Notes: generated by a model not told the origin, from the letters alone. A DNA stretch of 64,000 nucleotides from Cladorhizidae sp. MBARI D1340-BT2 (GCA_028752905.1 JAQNBH010000003.1:2130262-2194261); one strand, 5' to 3'. Positions 12,063-22,760 are shown, counted from the stretch's first letter. Numbers and translations are program-made.

Positions 12063-12660
12063 CCGACCACCTTCGCATGCTAAAGCACGGCGCCTCTCAC
12101 CTGCTAAATTGGCTGTAGCAAGGAGGGAGTTCTTGGCCATGGAAAAGTTGGGCATCGTTCGCCGCTCTGATAGCCCTTGAACTTCACCCTTGCACCTTGT
12201 CCCTAAGCCTGATGGATCATGGCGCCCATGTGGCGACTACCGCCAATTGAATGAGAAGACCCAGCCTGACTGTTATCCTGTCCCACATGTCCAGGATTTT
12301 GAAGCCAACCTTCACGGCAAGAACTTCTTCAGCAAGATTGACCTGGTTAAAGGTTTCCTGTTTGGCCTCAGGACATTCCAAAAACGGCCATGATCACACC
12401 GTTTGGGCTATTTGAATATTTGAGAATGCCGTTTGGACTTAAAAATGCAGCACAAACATTTCAGCGATTTATGGATCAGGTATGTTCTGGTTTGGAGGGT
12501 TTCCTTTTCGTCTACCTAGACGATGTACTGGTGGCCAGTGAGACGGCATCCGAGCACAGTCGACATCTCAGAATGTTTTTTAAACGTCTGGCCCAGCATG
12601 GGCTTGTGGTGAACCAAAAAAAATTGTGTTTGAAGTCAGCAGTTTGGACTTCTTAGGGCA
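11935..12660 (+). pseudogene. Reverse transcriptase of the CsRn1-like element, broken
   Basis: It would copy the element RNA into DNA. The order of RT motifs is preserved: AKLAVARREFLAMEKLGIVR (fingers), LHLVPKPDGSWRPCGDYRQLN, 'FSKIDLVKGF' (motif A), TPFGLFEYLRMPFGL (motif B) and FVYLDDVLVAS (motif C, YLDD catalytic pair). Breaks: a TGA at 12178-12180 where a tryptophan or similar codon is expected, a frameshift between 12345 and 12380, and a frameshift in an A-run near 12617-12624. The catalytic aspartates themselves are retained. It continues directly into the connection and RNase H domain. Confidence 0.9.
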
Positions 12661-13567
12661 CCGTGTCTCAGCAAAGGGTTCAGCACCACTTCCTGACAGA
12701 GTTCAAGCCATAAAAAATTTCCCTGCACCAATCACCACCAAGAGCATGCTGGAGTGGCTCGGCATGATAAATTTTTACCACCGATTCATTCCACATGCAG
12801 CTGATCTAATGAAGCCCATGCACGAGGCTGTGTACACAAAGCCGTTCCGTTGGTCTGAGAAACTCCAGACGGTCTTCGAAGCGGCCAAGGCTGGACTTTC
12901 ATCTGCAGCCCTTTTAGCACACCCAAGCCACAACGCACCCACCAGCATCACAGTCGATGCTTCAGATACAGCTGTTGGCGGAGTCCTCGAACAATTCTTG
13001 GATGGAGATTGGCACCCCATTGCCTTCTTCTCCAAACAGCTGGATACAGCTCAATCCCGGTATAGTGCATTTGATCGTGAACTGCTGGCAATGTACCTGC
13101 CGGTACGCCACTTTCTCTACTTTGTTGAAGGCAGACCTTTCGTCCTCTACACAGACCACAAAGCATTAACCTTTGCTTTTGCCAAACAGGCTGGCAAGTA
13201 TACCCCAAGACAACAGCGCCACCTTGCCTATGTCAGCGAATTCACTACCGACGTCCGACACATCAGTGGGAAAGACAATGCAGCAGCAGATGCGCTTTCC
13301 AGAGTGTTTCGAGGCGGAAGCCCAACCGAGGAGCCACAATTAACTGACACAGGCTCTTTGGACATAACTGCCATCCATATGCCAGTAGTGGACTTCGTAG
13401 CCATGGCACAGGACCAACTGACTGACCCGGAGATATGGGCCACACGTACAGCCATCACTGATCTTATTCTCAGTGATGAGCCTCTGCCCAACACTGATCT
13501 CACCCTACTTTGTGACAAGTCAACAGGACAACTAAGGCTGTTGGTCCCTCACACTTGGCGTAGATGA
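12626..13567 (+). pseudogene. RT connection and RNase H domain of the CsRn1-like element
   Basis: A 313-residue open frame. It starts with LDFLGHRVSAKG (RT thumb), then PAPITTKSMLEWLGMINFYHRFIP, the typical gypsy connection. RNase H follows: ITVDASDTAVGGVLEQ (first catalytic Asp), SRYSAFDRELLAMY (Glu), FVLYTDHKALTF (Asp) and 'ISGKDNAAADALSR'. The domain degrades the RNA strand during reverse transcription. It ends at a TGA (13565-13567) in the same frame as the integrase, probably a CGA to TGA change, so one substitution separates RNase H and integrase. It is the best-preserved part of the element. Confidence 0.93.
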
Positions 13568-14655
13568 CTGTTTGATACAGTCCACGGTCTCTCTCACCCA
13601 GGCATACGTACCTCACGCAGGATGATGGTAGACAGATTTGTCTGGCATTGCATCAATAAAGATGTGGGACACTGGGCAAAGACCTGCATTAGATGCCAGA
13701 AGGCAAAAGTGCATGGACTTGTCCGAACTCCGGTACAACATGGACAATTACCCAGCCGAAGATTTGAGCAGCTGCACGTGGACATTGTTGGCCCTCTGCC
13801 AGAGTCTCGGGGCATGAAATATCTGTTCACAGTATTCGATCGGTTCACCAGATGGACAGAGGCCTTTCCAATGGCTGAACAGACTGCCACATCCTGTGCC
13901 AGGGCACTTCTAGAACACATTGCCAGTTTCGGTGTTCCAAGTGACATATCCTCGGACAGAGGTCGGCAGTTCACATCCGATCTATGGGGACAGCTCAATG
14001 CTCTCTTAGGATCACGGAAGCACCAAACCACCAGTTACCACCCACAGAGTAATGGCATCATTGAGCGATTCCATCGTCGGCTCAAGGCCTCTCTAAAGGC
14101 ACGACTGGATGGCCCACACTGGATGCACGAGCTCCCCATTATCATGCTTGGCATTCGGACAGCACCCAAGGATGACCTAGGTTGCTCATCAGCTGAGTTG
14201 GTGTATGGTGAGATATTAAGATTGCTGGGAGAGTTTTTTTAAACCGGACCACTGTGAGACAACCCCTCCACTGAGTTGTTGCCACACCTGCGGGAGGCCA
14301 TGAGGAAACTGCGTCCGACAATAACAACACACCATAGCCAGCTATCATGCCATTTACCTACACTTGCAAGTTTGTGTTCGTCCGCCGAGATACCCATAGG
14401 ACTCCATTACAATGCCCCTATGAGGGACCATTTCGTGTCCTGCAGAAGACTGACAAGTTCTACACATTGGACATGAATGGAAGGTCTGACACTGTATCAA
14501 TTGACTGCCTCAAGCCAGCCATTTTGGAAGCCGAATCTAAGTCCACAGCTGCCCAGGCAGTAATACCTCCAATTACAGTACCTCAACCTTCATCTACTGC
14601 TCCATCCTATGCAGAAGTCACTGGTAGACAGGAACATCCGGTTCCACATCCTTGA
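13568..14655 (+). pseudogene. Integrase of the CsRn1-like element, frameshifted
   Basis: It would insert the DNA copy. The N-terminal zinc region is seen as 'ARHCxxC'-like remnants (CIRCQKAKV near residue 20 of the open part). The catalytic core is complete: 'LHVDIVGPLP' (Asp), SSDRGRQFTS (Asp) and 'NGIIERFHRRLK' (Glu). The frame ends at 14242 after a shift in a T-run (14232-14240). A C-terminal segment resumes in another frame at 14347-14655 with 'CPYEGPFRVLQKTDKFYTL', an SH3-like integrase tail. No chromodomain is visible. Confidence 0.9.
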
Positions 14656-14724
14656 ACAACTCGCTCTGGACGTGCAATCAGGACACCTGTACGATTCCTC
14701 CATGCCACAACCATTTAGGTTGCT

Positions 14725-14737
14725 AGGGAGGGGGTAG
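14725..14737 (+). promoter_or_regulatory. Polypurine tract
   Basis: AGGGAGGGGGTAG directly abuts the 3' LTR start and is the expected primer for plus-strand DNA synthesis. Confidence 0.8.
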
Positions 14738-14871
14738 TGTGGCATCCTCTAGATTGCAGGACTGAATTACTATGACGTAGTTAAAATAGTCCTTCTTAAT
14801 GTTTTGAACTTTACCCAATAGATATTCAGTATTGATGATATTCAATTGCTAAATGATATTCGATTGCTAAA
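14738..14871 (+). repeat. 3' LTR (134 bp)
   Basis: Begins TGTGGCATCC and ends TTGCTAAA, followed by the right target duplication CCAG. About five substitutions separate it from the 5' LTR. Confidence 0.93.
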
Positions 14872-15067
14872 CCAGTCTGATGTGAAGTTCAAGTGAGTTC
14901 TGTTTGCTAAACTTGTTAAATATAGGGCACCACTATAGACATGCACAAATGATGCTGTATTGTACACATCTGCATGCAACAGCCTGGACTCTCATCTGTA
15001 CAGCAGGAGACTTTAAGACCGCATGTAGCCACATTCCTGATGCTTGGAACCATTGTATCCCGAAGGT

Positions 15068-15091
15068 CCCCCCCCCCCCCCCCCCCCCCCC
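15068..15091. repeat. Poly-C tract (24 C)
   Basis: Uninterrupted run of 24 C. Confidence 0.9.
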
Positions 15092-15325
15092 ACAATAATG
15101 ATCAACACATCTGACAGCTTTTTTGTACATCAATGAATGCAAATGTAGTTTATTTTATTATATTCTCTTTATTTTAATGAGGGGATTTCTCCAGGGCTTT
15201 GCTATTGTGTGCAACACATGCCTGAGGTTGTGACATGTCATGCCCCCATACGCTTGTGTATTCAAGAATGCAGTGTGAATAAGCTGTTTTTCTTTGAAGT
15301 CCATGTATGCATGTCTGTCAAATGC

Positions 15326-16908
15326 TGGCTGGAGTCAGCATTATGGTGGTACTGGTGTATACCAACCAGTGTGCCAGGCTAGAGTCAGCATTATGGTGGT
15401 ACTGGTGTATACCAACCAGTGTGCCAGGCTAGAGTCAGCATTATGGTGGTACTGGTGTATACCAACCAGTGTGCCAGGCTAGAGTCAGCATTATGGTGGT
15501 ACTGGTGTATACCAAGGCTAGAGTCAGCATTATGGTGGTACTGGTGTATACCAACCAGTGTGCCAGGCTAGAGTCAGCATTATGGTGGTACTGGTGTATA
15601 CCAACCAGTGTGCCAGGCTAGAGTCAGCATTATGGTGGTACTGGTGTATACCAACCAGTGTGCCAGACTAGAGTCAGCATTATGGTGGTACTGGTGTATA
15701 CCAACCGGTGTGCCAGGCTAGAGTCAGCATTATGGTGGTACTGGTGTATACCAACCGGTGTGCCAGGCTAGAGTCAGCATTATGGTGGTACTGGTGTATA
15801 CCAACCAGTGTGCCAGGCTAGAGTCAGCATTATGGTGGTACTGGTGTATACCAACCGGTGTGCCAGGCTAGAGTCAGCATTATGGTGGTACTGGTGTATA
15901 CCAACCAGTGTGCCAGGCTAGCGTCAGCATTATGGTGGTACTGGTGTATACCAACCGGTGTGCCAGGCTAGAGTCAGCATTATGGTGGTACTGGTGTATA
16001 CCAACCAGTGTGCCAGGCTAGCGTCAGCATTATGGTGGTACTGGTGTATACCAACCAGTGTGCCAGACTAGAGTCAGCATTATGGTTGTACTGGTGTATA
16101 CCAACCAGTGTGCCAGGCTAGAGTCAGCATTATGGTGGTACTGGTGTATACCAACCAGTGTGCCAGGCTAGAGTCAGCATTATGGTGGTACTGGTGTATA
16201 CCAACCAGTGTGCCAGGCTAGAGTCATCATTATGGTGGTACTGGTGTATACCAACCAGTGTGCCAGGCTAGAGTCAGCATTATGGTGGTACTGGTGTATA
16301 CCAACCAGTGTGCCAGGCTAGAGTCAGCATTATGGTGGTACTGGTGTATACCAACCAGTGTGCCAGGCTAGAGTCAGCATTATTGTGGTACTGGTGTATA
16401 CCAACCAGTGTGCCAGGCTAGAGTCAGCATTATGGTGGTACTGGTGTATACCAGCCAGTGAGCCAGGCTAGAGTCAGCATTATGGTGGTACTGGTGTATA
16501 CCAGCCAGTGAGCCAGGCTAGAGTCAGTATTATGGTGGTACTGGTGTATACCAACCAGTGTGCCAGGCTAGAGTCAGCATTATGGATTGGTGGTACTGGT
16601 GCACCACCAGTGTGCCAGGCTAGAGTCAGCATTATGGTGGTACTGGTGGTGTACCACCAGTGCGCCAGGCTAGAGTCAGCATTATGGTGGTACTCCACCA
16701 GTGTGCTGGGCTAGAGTCAGCATTATGGTGGTACTGGTGGTGCACCACCAGTGTGCCAGGCTAGAGTCAGCAATATGGCGGTACTGGAGGCTGCACCACC
16801 AGTGTGCCAGGCTAGAGTCAGCATTATGGTGGTACTAGTGGCTGCACCATCAGTGTGCCAGGCTAGAGTCACATTATGGTGGCAAGTCAGCATTATGATG
16901 GTACTGGA
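15326..16908. repeat. 50-bp minisatellite, about 30 copies
   Basis: The unit ggctagagtcagcattatgg continues tggtactggtgtataccaaccagtgtgcca, 50 bp in all. Copies from 15326 to about 16560 are almost identical. From 16565 to 16908 they change to shorter forms with 'ggtgcaccaccagtgtgcc'. The period is not a multiple of three, so it is not coding. An isolated copy of the variant form lies at 19966-20029. Confidence 0.95.
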
Positions 16909-16964
16909 CATAGCCATAGGCACGACCCCTTCATGGAAACCACACCCATCATTTCAGAGTTCGA

Positions 16965-19225
16965 CTTTTCAGCATGGCTTCCAGGTTACCCAATTGTCCT
17001 CAGCTTCCCGATCATCTCTCTCTGACTCAACCAACTAAATTTAGTTTTCCTAAGCGATCTTTCGGCTGAACCACCGCTCTTTTCAGAGTGCTTGGTTCAA
17101 CCAATGGAAATGGCTTCACTACGATTCCAGTCAAGACTTGGCTTATTGTTTCACGTGTGTGCAAGCAATCCAAACAGGTAAGATACAGTGGGGCAGCTTC
17201 TGCTAGTAAGCCTAGCTGCCACTCATATCCTATATAGGTTTGGCAGCAATCATTCCATATTTCACAGCTAGTATATATTTTAGGCAAACTGAAGATGATC
17301 CAGGGAAACATGCAGGACTCAACCTTTTTGTCTGGGTTCGAAGGATGGAACTCGATGCTTCAACTCGATGCTTCAACAAACATGAGAGCACAAAAGCTCA
17401 TAAAGCAGCTACCGATTTAGTGATCACTATACCAGGTACGGACTAGTGATGTTGGAAGTATCTTTTCAACATGCTTTGCAAATAGCCATGAACAGACAGT
17501 ACCTTATCAAGGTAGCTCAGAATATTCAATTTCTAGCTGGACAAGGAATAGCTTTTCGTAGTGCTGGTGATGAAGTTGACAGTAAGTTCATGCAATTACT
17601 GCATCTTCGTGCATTGGACGATCCTGAATATCAGCCATGTTAAGTAAGAATATACTGGTCCCCAAATATAAAATGAAGTTATTAAAATAATGGCATTACA
17701 TATTCTTCGAGATATAGCCAGTTCTATCCAGCAAGCCAAGTATTTTGCCCTGATAGCTGATGAAGTGCCGGATTCATCCAATATTTGCTTTCGGTGGGTT
17801 GATGATGATTTTCAACCCCATGAAGACTTCTATGGCCTTGACCATGTTGAGTCCATAAAAGCAGATGTCTTGGTTGGTAGTTTGAAGGATGCGATGTGTC
17901 GTATGAATCTTAGCATTCATAACTGTCGTGTGTGCTCAATGCTATGATGGTGCTGCAAACATGTGTGGTATAAGGGGTGGGACTTCTACTCAAATTTGTG
18001 GAGAAGAGTCACGAGCTATTTTTTCCCATTGCTATGATCATGCTTTAAATTTAGCTGCTGGAGATACTATCAAGAATAATCAAATTCTGAGGAATATTCT
18101 AGATACTACTTTTGAAATCTAAACTGCTTAAATACTCACCTCGGCGAGAAGGCTTGTTTAACAAGATTAAAGAAGAAATTAGTCCTGGAACAACTGGTTT
18201 TAGAACACTGTGTCCCACTAGGTGGACAGTCAGGGCTTCCTCACTGAGCAGCATCATTTCCAATTATGATGTTGTTCAGGCAGTTTGGGAAGAAGCTCTT
18301 GATATAGCTAGGGATTCGGAAACCCGTGCACGGTTAATTGGTGTGAAATATAGCATGTCCACTTTTGAATATTTGTTTGGTGTAGTGCTATCCTTACACA
18401 TACAGATAATGTAAGTAAAACTTTACAAAACCCCTCTTTAAGTGCCTCAGAAGGTCAAGAATTAGCCATGCTTATACGAAAAACCTTGGAAAGTATTCAG
18501 AGTGAGGACCCTTTGACTTGTTTTAGTCGAAGGTCATGAAAAATTGGAGGTTAGCGACCCTGTTCTACCCAGGAGGAGGAAAACTCCAGTTAGACTCAGC
18601 ACTGGCAGTGGTGAAGCGTATCATCCAACTGAACCCAAGGATCTGTTTAGGCAGCATTACTTTGAATGTCTTGATTTCATTATAGCATTCATAAAAGAAT
18701 GGTTTGATCAGCCTAGCTATCTCACTCTGACTAAACTTGAGAACCTTCTTCTGAAATCTGCATGGGGAGTGGACTATAGTGACCAGTTAAAGTTTGTCAT
18801 GGCATTTTACCACGATGACTTCAATGAGTCTGGTCTAACTACCCATTTACAACTTTTAAGTGCAGCAATGGGAACCACCAGAAGTGAGCTCTGACATCAT
18901 AAAGTACTTGAAGACTCTTTCTCCTGTCCAGCGTCGTTTCATGTCTGTGGTATGTACTTTAGTTAAAGTTACTCCTGCAACCAATGCCGTGAGTGAAAGA
19001 AGTGCTTCAGGGTTGCGTCGAGTCAAGACCTACTTGCGTTCAACAATGAGCCAACAACGCCTCAATAATTTAATGGTAATTCATGTACACAAGGAGAAGA
19101 CTGATGAACTTAACTTGAGAAATCATGCCTTAATGAGTTTGTCGCAGAAAGTGAGCACAGAAGTGGAATCTTCGGACAATTTTAAATTTGAAACGCTAAT
19201 AAATCATCAATCTATCCTGTTTTAA
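16965..19225 (+). pseudogene. hAT-superfamily transposase (TTF finger, DUF4371, hATC), broken
   Basis: A cut-and-paste transposase of the kind seen in ZMYM1/ZNF862-like proteins. Domains in order: TTF-type zinc finger (PTKFSFPKRSFG near 17030, YCFTCVQA near 17145, HESTKAHKA near 17383); DUF4371 (IQFLAGQGIAFRSAGDE near 17530, MALHILRDIASSIQQAKYF at 17690, RWVDDDFQPHEDFYGLDHV, CYDGAANMCGIRGG near 17940, SHCYDHALNLA near 18026); 'CPTRWTVRASSL'; and the C-terminal hATC dimerisation motif (VTPATNAVSERSASGLRRVK near 18970 and RLNNLMVIHVHKEKTDEL). At least seven frameshifts or stops interrupt it, including a 13-bp direct duplication at 17350-17375. No inverted repeats could be paired with confidence, so the extent given is that of the coding remnant. 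Confidence 0.88.
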
Positions 19226-19413
19226 TTATAGTAACATTGTCATGTAATATAATGTAAGTGAAGTTCCCAAGAAAATTCTCCTCAATATGTAGAGTACTCT
19301 ATAGGGCCCAAAATGTATCCACAATTTCAGTGCTGGATGGTCACACAGAGACATTATAACAGTAAAACATACATTTATTTATATACACCATAATTATATG
19401 ACTGAGTGGCAAC

Positions 19414-19840
19414 CAGTAGCAGATTTTCATACAGGGGGATGGAGTCCTGCGATATCCCCCCCTCACCCCACCCCCAAAACAACAACAACTCGGATCCCAC
19501 CCCAAAAAATTATAATAAAACACATCTCCCACCCCAAACTTATTCTGTAATATTTCCTTTAGCATAACAGTCATAGCCAAGTTCAAATTCGAGCAATTTT
19601 GCTATCTCAGAGATTGTAAAAAGTGGGAACCTCCCTCCAGATCCACCTACACTTTAATACCCTGCACAGTCTGCCAATCAGGTACACATTTTCCCTTCCC
19701 TCCCCCCCCCAATCCCTCTATATCCTGTGCAAAGCCCTGCAGATGATTGTTATAATTATTATTAAGGAGAGCGATTAATATATATTTCGGAATCTCTCTC
19801 CCACCCCGGCCTAACAAAAATTTCTGTATGAATCCTGCTG
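19414..19840. mobile_element. Possible MITE with imperfect ends
   Basis: The left end CAGTAGCAGATTTTCATACAG and the reverse complement of the right end, CAGCAGGATTCATACAG, agree at most positions. The interior is C-rich on the plus strand. No target duplication was found, so the boundaries are tentative. Confidence 0.3.
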
Positions 19841-19965
19841 TAGCTCCAAAAGGAGTGCTATTAGGTAGAGTATAGTTTTTAGTTCCAGTAGCAAGTAAAG
19901 CCACTCCCATTATGGGTGTGGCTTAGTTGCTGTACAGGTTCAGATTTGCTTCCTATGGGCCTGGG

Positions 19966-20029
19966 AGGGCTGCACCACCAGTGTGCCAGGCTAGAGTCAG
20001 CATTATGGTGGTCCTGGTGGCTGCACCAC
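19966..20029 (+). repeat. Isolated copy of the 50-bp minisatellite unit
   Basis: Contains ccaggctagagtcagcatta, then tggtggtcctggtggctgcaccacc. It matches the variant units at 16740-16860, 3 kb away, on the other side of the hAT pseudogene. Confidence 0.85.
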
Positions 20030-20117
20030 CACACAAGAAATTGAATAACAATTTCATACTTCCTTTATGGTTTGTTGAGGAGAAAGACAAGGGTAGTTGT
20101 TATGAACAGGGCAAGTG

Positions 20118-21315
20118 TTAACTCATTCACTGGTGTAAGCGTATATATATATATACGCCAAAAGCTATTAATCTGCCGATCATAGGGTTAAAAAATATCC
20201 ATAAAGGTCAAAAAAATAGCCAATTCTTTACTTGCCTACCGAATATAAAAGCTATAGACGTTCAGTAACTACAAGGGAAAAACGTGGCACGTTCAGAATT
20301 CGAGCAGCTTTTTCACCGCATACAAAATGTCTGGTCGTCTAACCTTTGCTTTCTCGGGTTCTGGACGATGATTTTGGACTCTAAGGGCGAAAGCAGTGAT
20401 GAAGAAGGTGATGGTATCTCATCCTACCTTGGCCAGACTGACCTTGAAGCTCTGCTATTGCTCGGCAAAGTAGTCGAGCCGACTTACCTTCAAGCAAGCC
20501 TAGCGCTCTCATTTGAGCTGACGATTTGGAAGAAGATAAGAGTGCTTAGCGATGAAGAAGGCATTGACTGTGAGTTTAGCTATAGTTAGTCTGTTTTAGC
20601 TTCCTTGTTCGTAGATAGTTCACGAAAAAAATGTTCAGTACCTCTGTATGTCACAAAGAAGGACTTTTTCCCCAAACATCAAACCATGGTGGACTTCACC
20701 CATCAGTAGTTTCTTTGTGTTTTACTTCAATCTGTTGTTCAATCTGTTGTTGTTTGTTGCATTTATTGGTTTCTGCAGGTATTTTCTCTCTCTGTTATAT
20801 TGTGTTCATATTCATGTGATTCATTGTGATGGCCATGTGTTGTGCTAGCATGCATATAAGTATTCACACTTCTGGAATGTTATAATTCAGATCAAAATAT
20901 CAAATTGTGGCACACACTAGACATAAAGTAATATGATTTCATTGTTATGAAGACACATTCTAAACACTCATTCCTGTGATAGGGCACTTCGTTTTGTCTC
21001 CTGACGGTATAGAGTATTCATGGTAGATCTTGTATTTTTCTTTTCCTTGTAACCTATAAATTAATGATAAAAATAACTAGATGATAAAAATATCATTTAT
21101 ACATGAAGGTAGCTTATTATTTTTACTGGCTCAAAACAAGAATTCCAAGTTCAATCACCTTGTGGTATGTTTCTATGGCAACATACACTAACCACAATAT
21201 GCTATCACATGGTTGCTAGGGAGTTTTACGAAGTAGTAAGGCATATTTTCACATAGGTGGTGTTTAGGTAGTGTTTATTTAATTTTTGAAATAAAGTTAC
21301 CAGTGAAAGGGTTAA
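20118..21315 (+). mobile_element. Internally deleted piggyBac element
   Basis: TTAA at 20118-20121 opens TTAACTCATTCACTGGTG; the right end reverse-complemented is TTAACCCTTTCACTGGT, with TTAA at 21312-21315. TTAA target duplication and these ends are the piggyBac hallmark. The element keeps the acidic transposase N-terminus (20284-20589) and, straight after, the last Cys-containing residues of the C-terminus (near 20640-20700, 'VTKKDFFPK'), but the whole catalytic domain is missing. It is closely related to the element at 41438. Confidence 0.85.
20284..20589 (+). pseudogene. piggyBac transposase N-terminal fragment
   Basis: The acidic N-terminal region of the transposase: ESSDEEGDGISSYLGQ followed by LEALLLLGKVV. 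The same succession, in better condition, opens the element at 57.4-59.9 kb on the minus strand (ESSDEEGDGISSYLGQSRVD, then PEALLSLGRIVADDLPS). About 30 residues near the start are shifted out of frame. Ends at TAG 20587-20589, in the place where the fuller copy has an intron donor. It cannot encode an active enzyme. Confidence 0.75.
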
Positions 21316-21358
21316 GGGTGGGACAGGGTTTTAGACCTGTGTTACGACCAGGCAATAT

Positions 21359-21607
21359 TTAACCCTTTGAACACGAGCGGCCGTTATTGCAGCCGTCAAC
21401 TACTGCCGCTAGAAGTCCTAGCGGTCTATATATCGGCCGCCAATAATTAATTAATTTTTATTTTTTTATTTTTTATTTTTTATTTTTTTAAATAACTTAC
21501 AAATAGAAAACATTTAAAATATTATTTTAATTTTTTGTGAAATTTGCTTCCAGGAAGTCAGTGTATAGGCTACAAAAGGTTCAGGAACTCGGCGTTCAAA
21601 GGGTTAA
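21359..21607. mobile_element. TTAA-flanked MITE, 249 bp
   Basis: The left end TTAACCCTTTGAACACGAGC and the right end, reverse-complemented, TTAACCCTTTGAACGCCGAG, share 14 bases. Target TTAA is at both borders, and the right-hand TTAA (21604-21607) is also the left TTAA of the next element. The interior is AT-rich, with no coding capacity. Confidence 0.75.
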
Positions 21608-22411
21608 CTCTTTCACCAGTGACTTTCTAGAAGCTTACGACTGCTGCTGTAAAGGTAGTTGCTAGATTTAGGAATCACTAAACTTCCTGGCAACCATATT
21701 TTCAGAATATATAATGAATAATGAAAATAGTCCTAGCAACAAACCACAAAATGAGTACAAGGATATGAATATCATTATCAACACAAAATGAAGAAGTGCT
21801 CAGAGACACACTATCAACGGTTCTGCACTGAGATTTGCATGGCTAGGTGACCAGATATACCAGGGAAATCACACTGACTGGCTAACCTGCAAAGCACACA
21901 CACACTCATACACACACAACCTCCAGTTACCCAGCATTGAATGATGTTTTTTGATCTTAGCTCTCTTCTGTTAAATTCCAGATAAATATTTTATTCTTCT
22001 TCATTCTCTTTCCCTCTCTAGCTGAAGCTGGCAAAGTCGAGAGAATCATCACTCATGCTGATTCTATTTCTATGTTCAGTGTCTCTACTTCAGCATGGTT
22101 CAAACCAGACTCCCAACCAGGCTCCCACAAGAAAGCAGAGACTTATTCTCCTTTTTCATCGCTCAGTTCACCGTCTGACAGCCCAAAATCTCCTCAAAAA
22201 GTACCGTCAACACCATCAATTCATCTGCAATGCTGGTCTCATATTACCAAGTATCAACCTAATGATTATGGACTAGGGATTTACCCAGCTTCTAGAACTA
22301 TGATTTGGGCATGCAGTGATCTATTGAACTAGTGCTAAGTTAAAAACAGAAGTGCAGTGAGGTTCTTGATACTGTCTTCAAACCAGGTGGTTACACCGGT
22401 GAATGGGTTAA
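21604..22411. mobile_element. TTAA-flanked piggyBac-type element with an exon-like insert
   Basis: The left end TTAACTCTTTCACCAGTGAC and the right end, reverse-complemented, TTAACCCATTCACCGGTG, match the other piggyBac ends in the window. The left 250 bp resembles the 3' terminal region of these elements ('agcaacaaaccacaaaatga'; compare 35170 and 62815). The right half holds an open frame behind a strong splice acceptor, described separately. Confidence 0.7.
22022..22332 (+). CDS. Exon-like open frame, Ser/Pro-rich, unknown
   Basis: A 100-residue frame begins directly behind a near-ideal 3' splice site (a long pyrimidine run ending ccctctctag at 22021) and ends with a TAG at 22330-22332. It enters in phase 1. 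The translation starts AEAGKVERIITHADSISMF and then becomes Ser/Pro-rich (SPFSSLSSPSDSPKSPQK), with a more ordered tail (HITKYQPNDYGLGIYPASR). I do not recognise it. It could be a terminal exon of the element's own transposase-related gene, or a host exon carried inside the TTAA element. No upstream partner exon or poly-A signal was identified, so expression is doubtful. Confidence 0.35.
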
Positions 22412-22760
22412 GACCAGGGCAACAAAATTAATACTAAGCAGTGGCTAACACCAGTCAAGGGCTAATGCCAGGGGTTAATACCAGCAAGAGTTAAAGCCAA
22501 GCCATGGATTATGGCTTGGAAAGAAGGTTCAGTTAGGATCAGGGCAGGGTTAAGAGCAGGGAGGTGGTTAAGATGAGGTAAGAATTAAGGTCAGCTATGG
22601 GTTAAGACCAGGTTAGGATTTAGGCTAGGGCATGTGGTGAAGACCAAGCAGACTAAGGCCAGAGAAGGGGTTAAGACCAGGAAAATTCAAGGCCACGGAA
22701 TGGATAGGCTAGGCAAGATTAAGGGCAAGGTAGGGGTTAAGACTTTGACAAGGGTAGCAA
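22412..22760. repeat. Degenerate 'ggttaagaccagg' repeats
   Basis: Short units of the type ggttaagaccaggg recur with heavy variation. Probably an old minisatellite. Confidence 0.6.

Larger units (their letters stand above)
10364..14871 (+). mobile_element. CsRn1-like Ty3/gypsy LTR retrotransposon, decayed
   Basis: A complete but inactive element of 4.5 kb: 134-bp LTR, primer-binding site, gag, protease, reverse transcriptase, RNase H, integrase, polypurine tract, 134-bp LTR. A 4-bp duplication CCAG flanks both ends, and 4-5 bp is usual for Ty3/gypsy. Placement in the CsRn1 group rests on a primer site matching the 3' end of tRNA-Trp over 14 bases and on a gag zinc motif of the C-H-C-C kind (FCWYH ... 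HRCVKPC, now split between two frames). Domain order RT-RH-IN is the normal gypsy order. Several frameshifts and in-frame TGA or other stops make it non-autonomous. Confidence 0.92.

Noticed and set aside
15068..15091. Poly-C as the 3' tail of a retroposon
   Set aside because: No target duplication or element body could be identified next to the tract.
15326..16908. CRISPR-like array
   Set aside because: Units are head-to-tail without unique spacers, and the genome is eukaryotic; the same holds for the 47-bp and 28-bp arrays.
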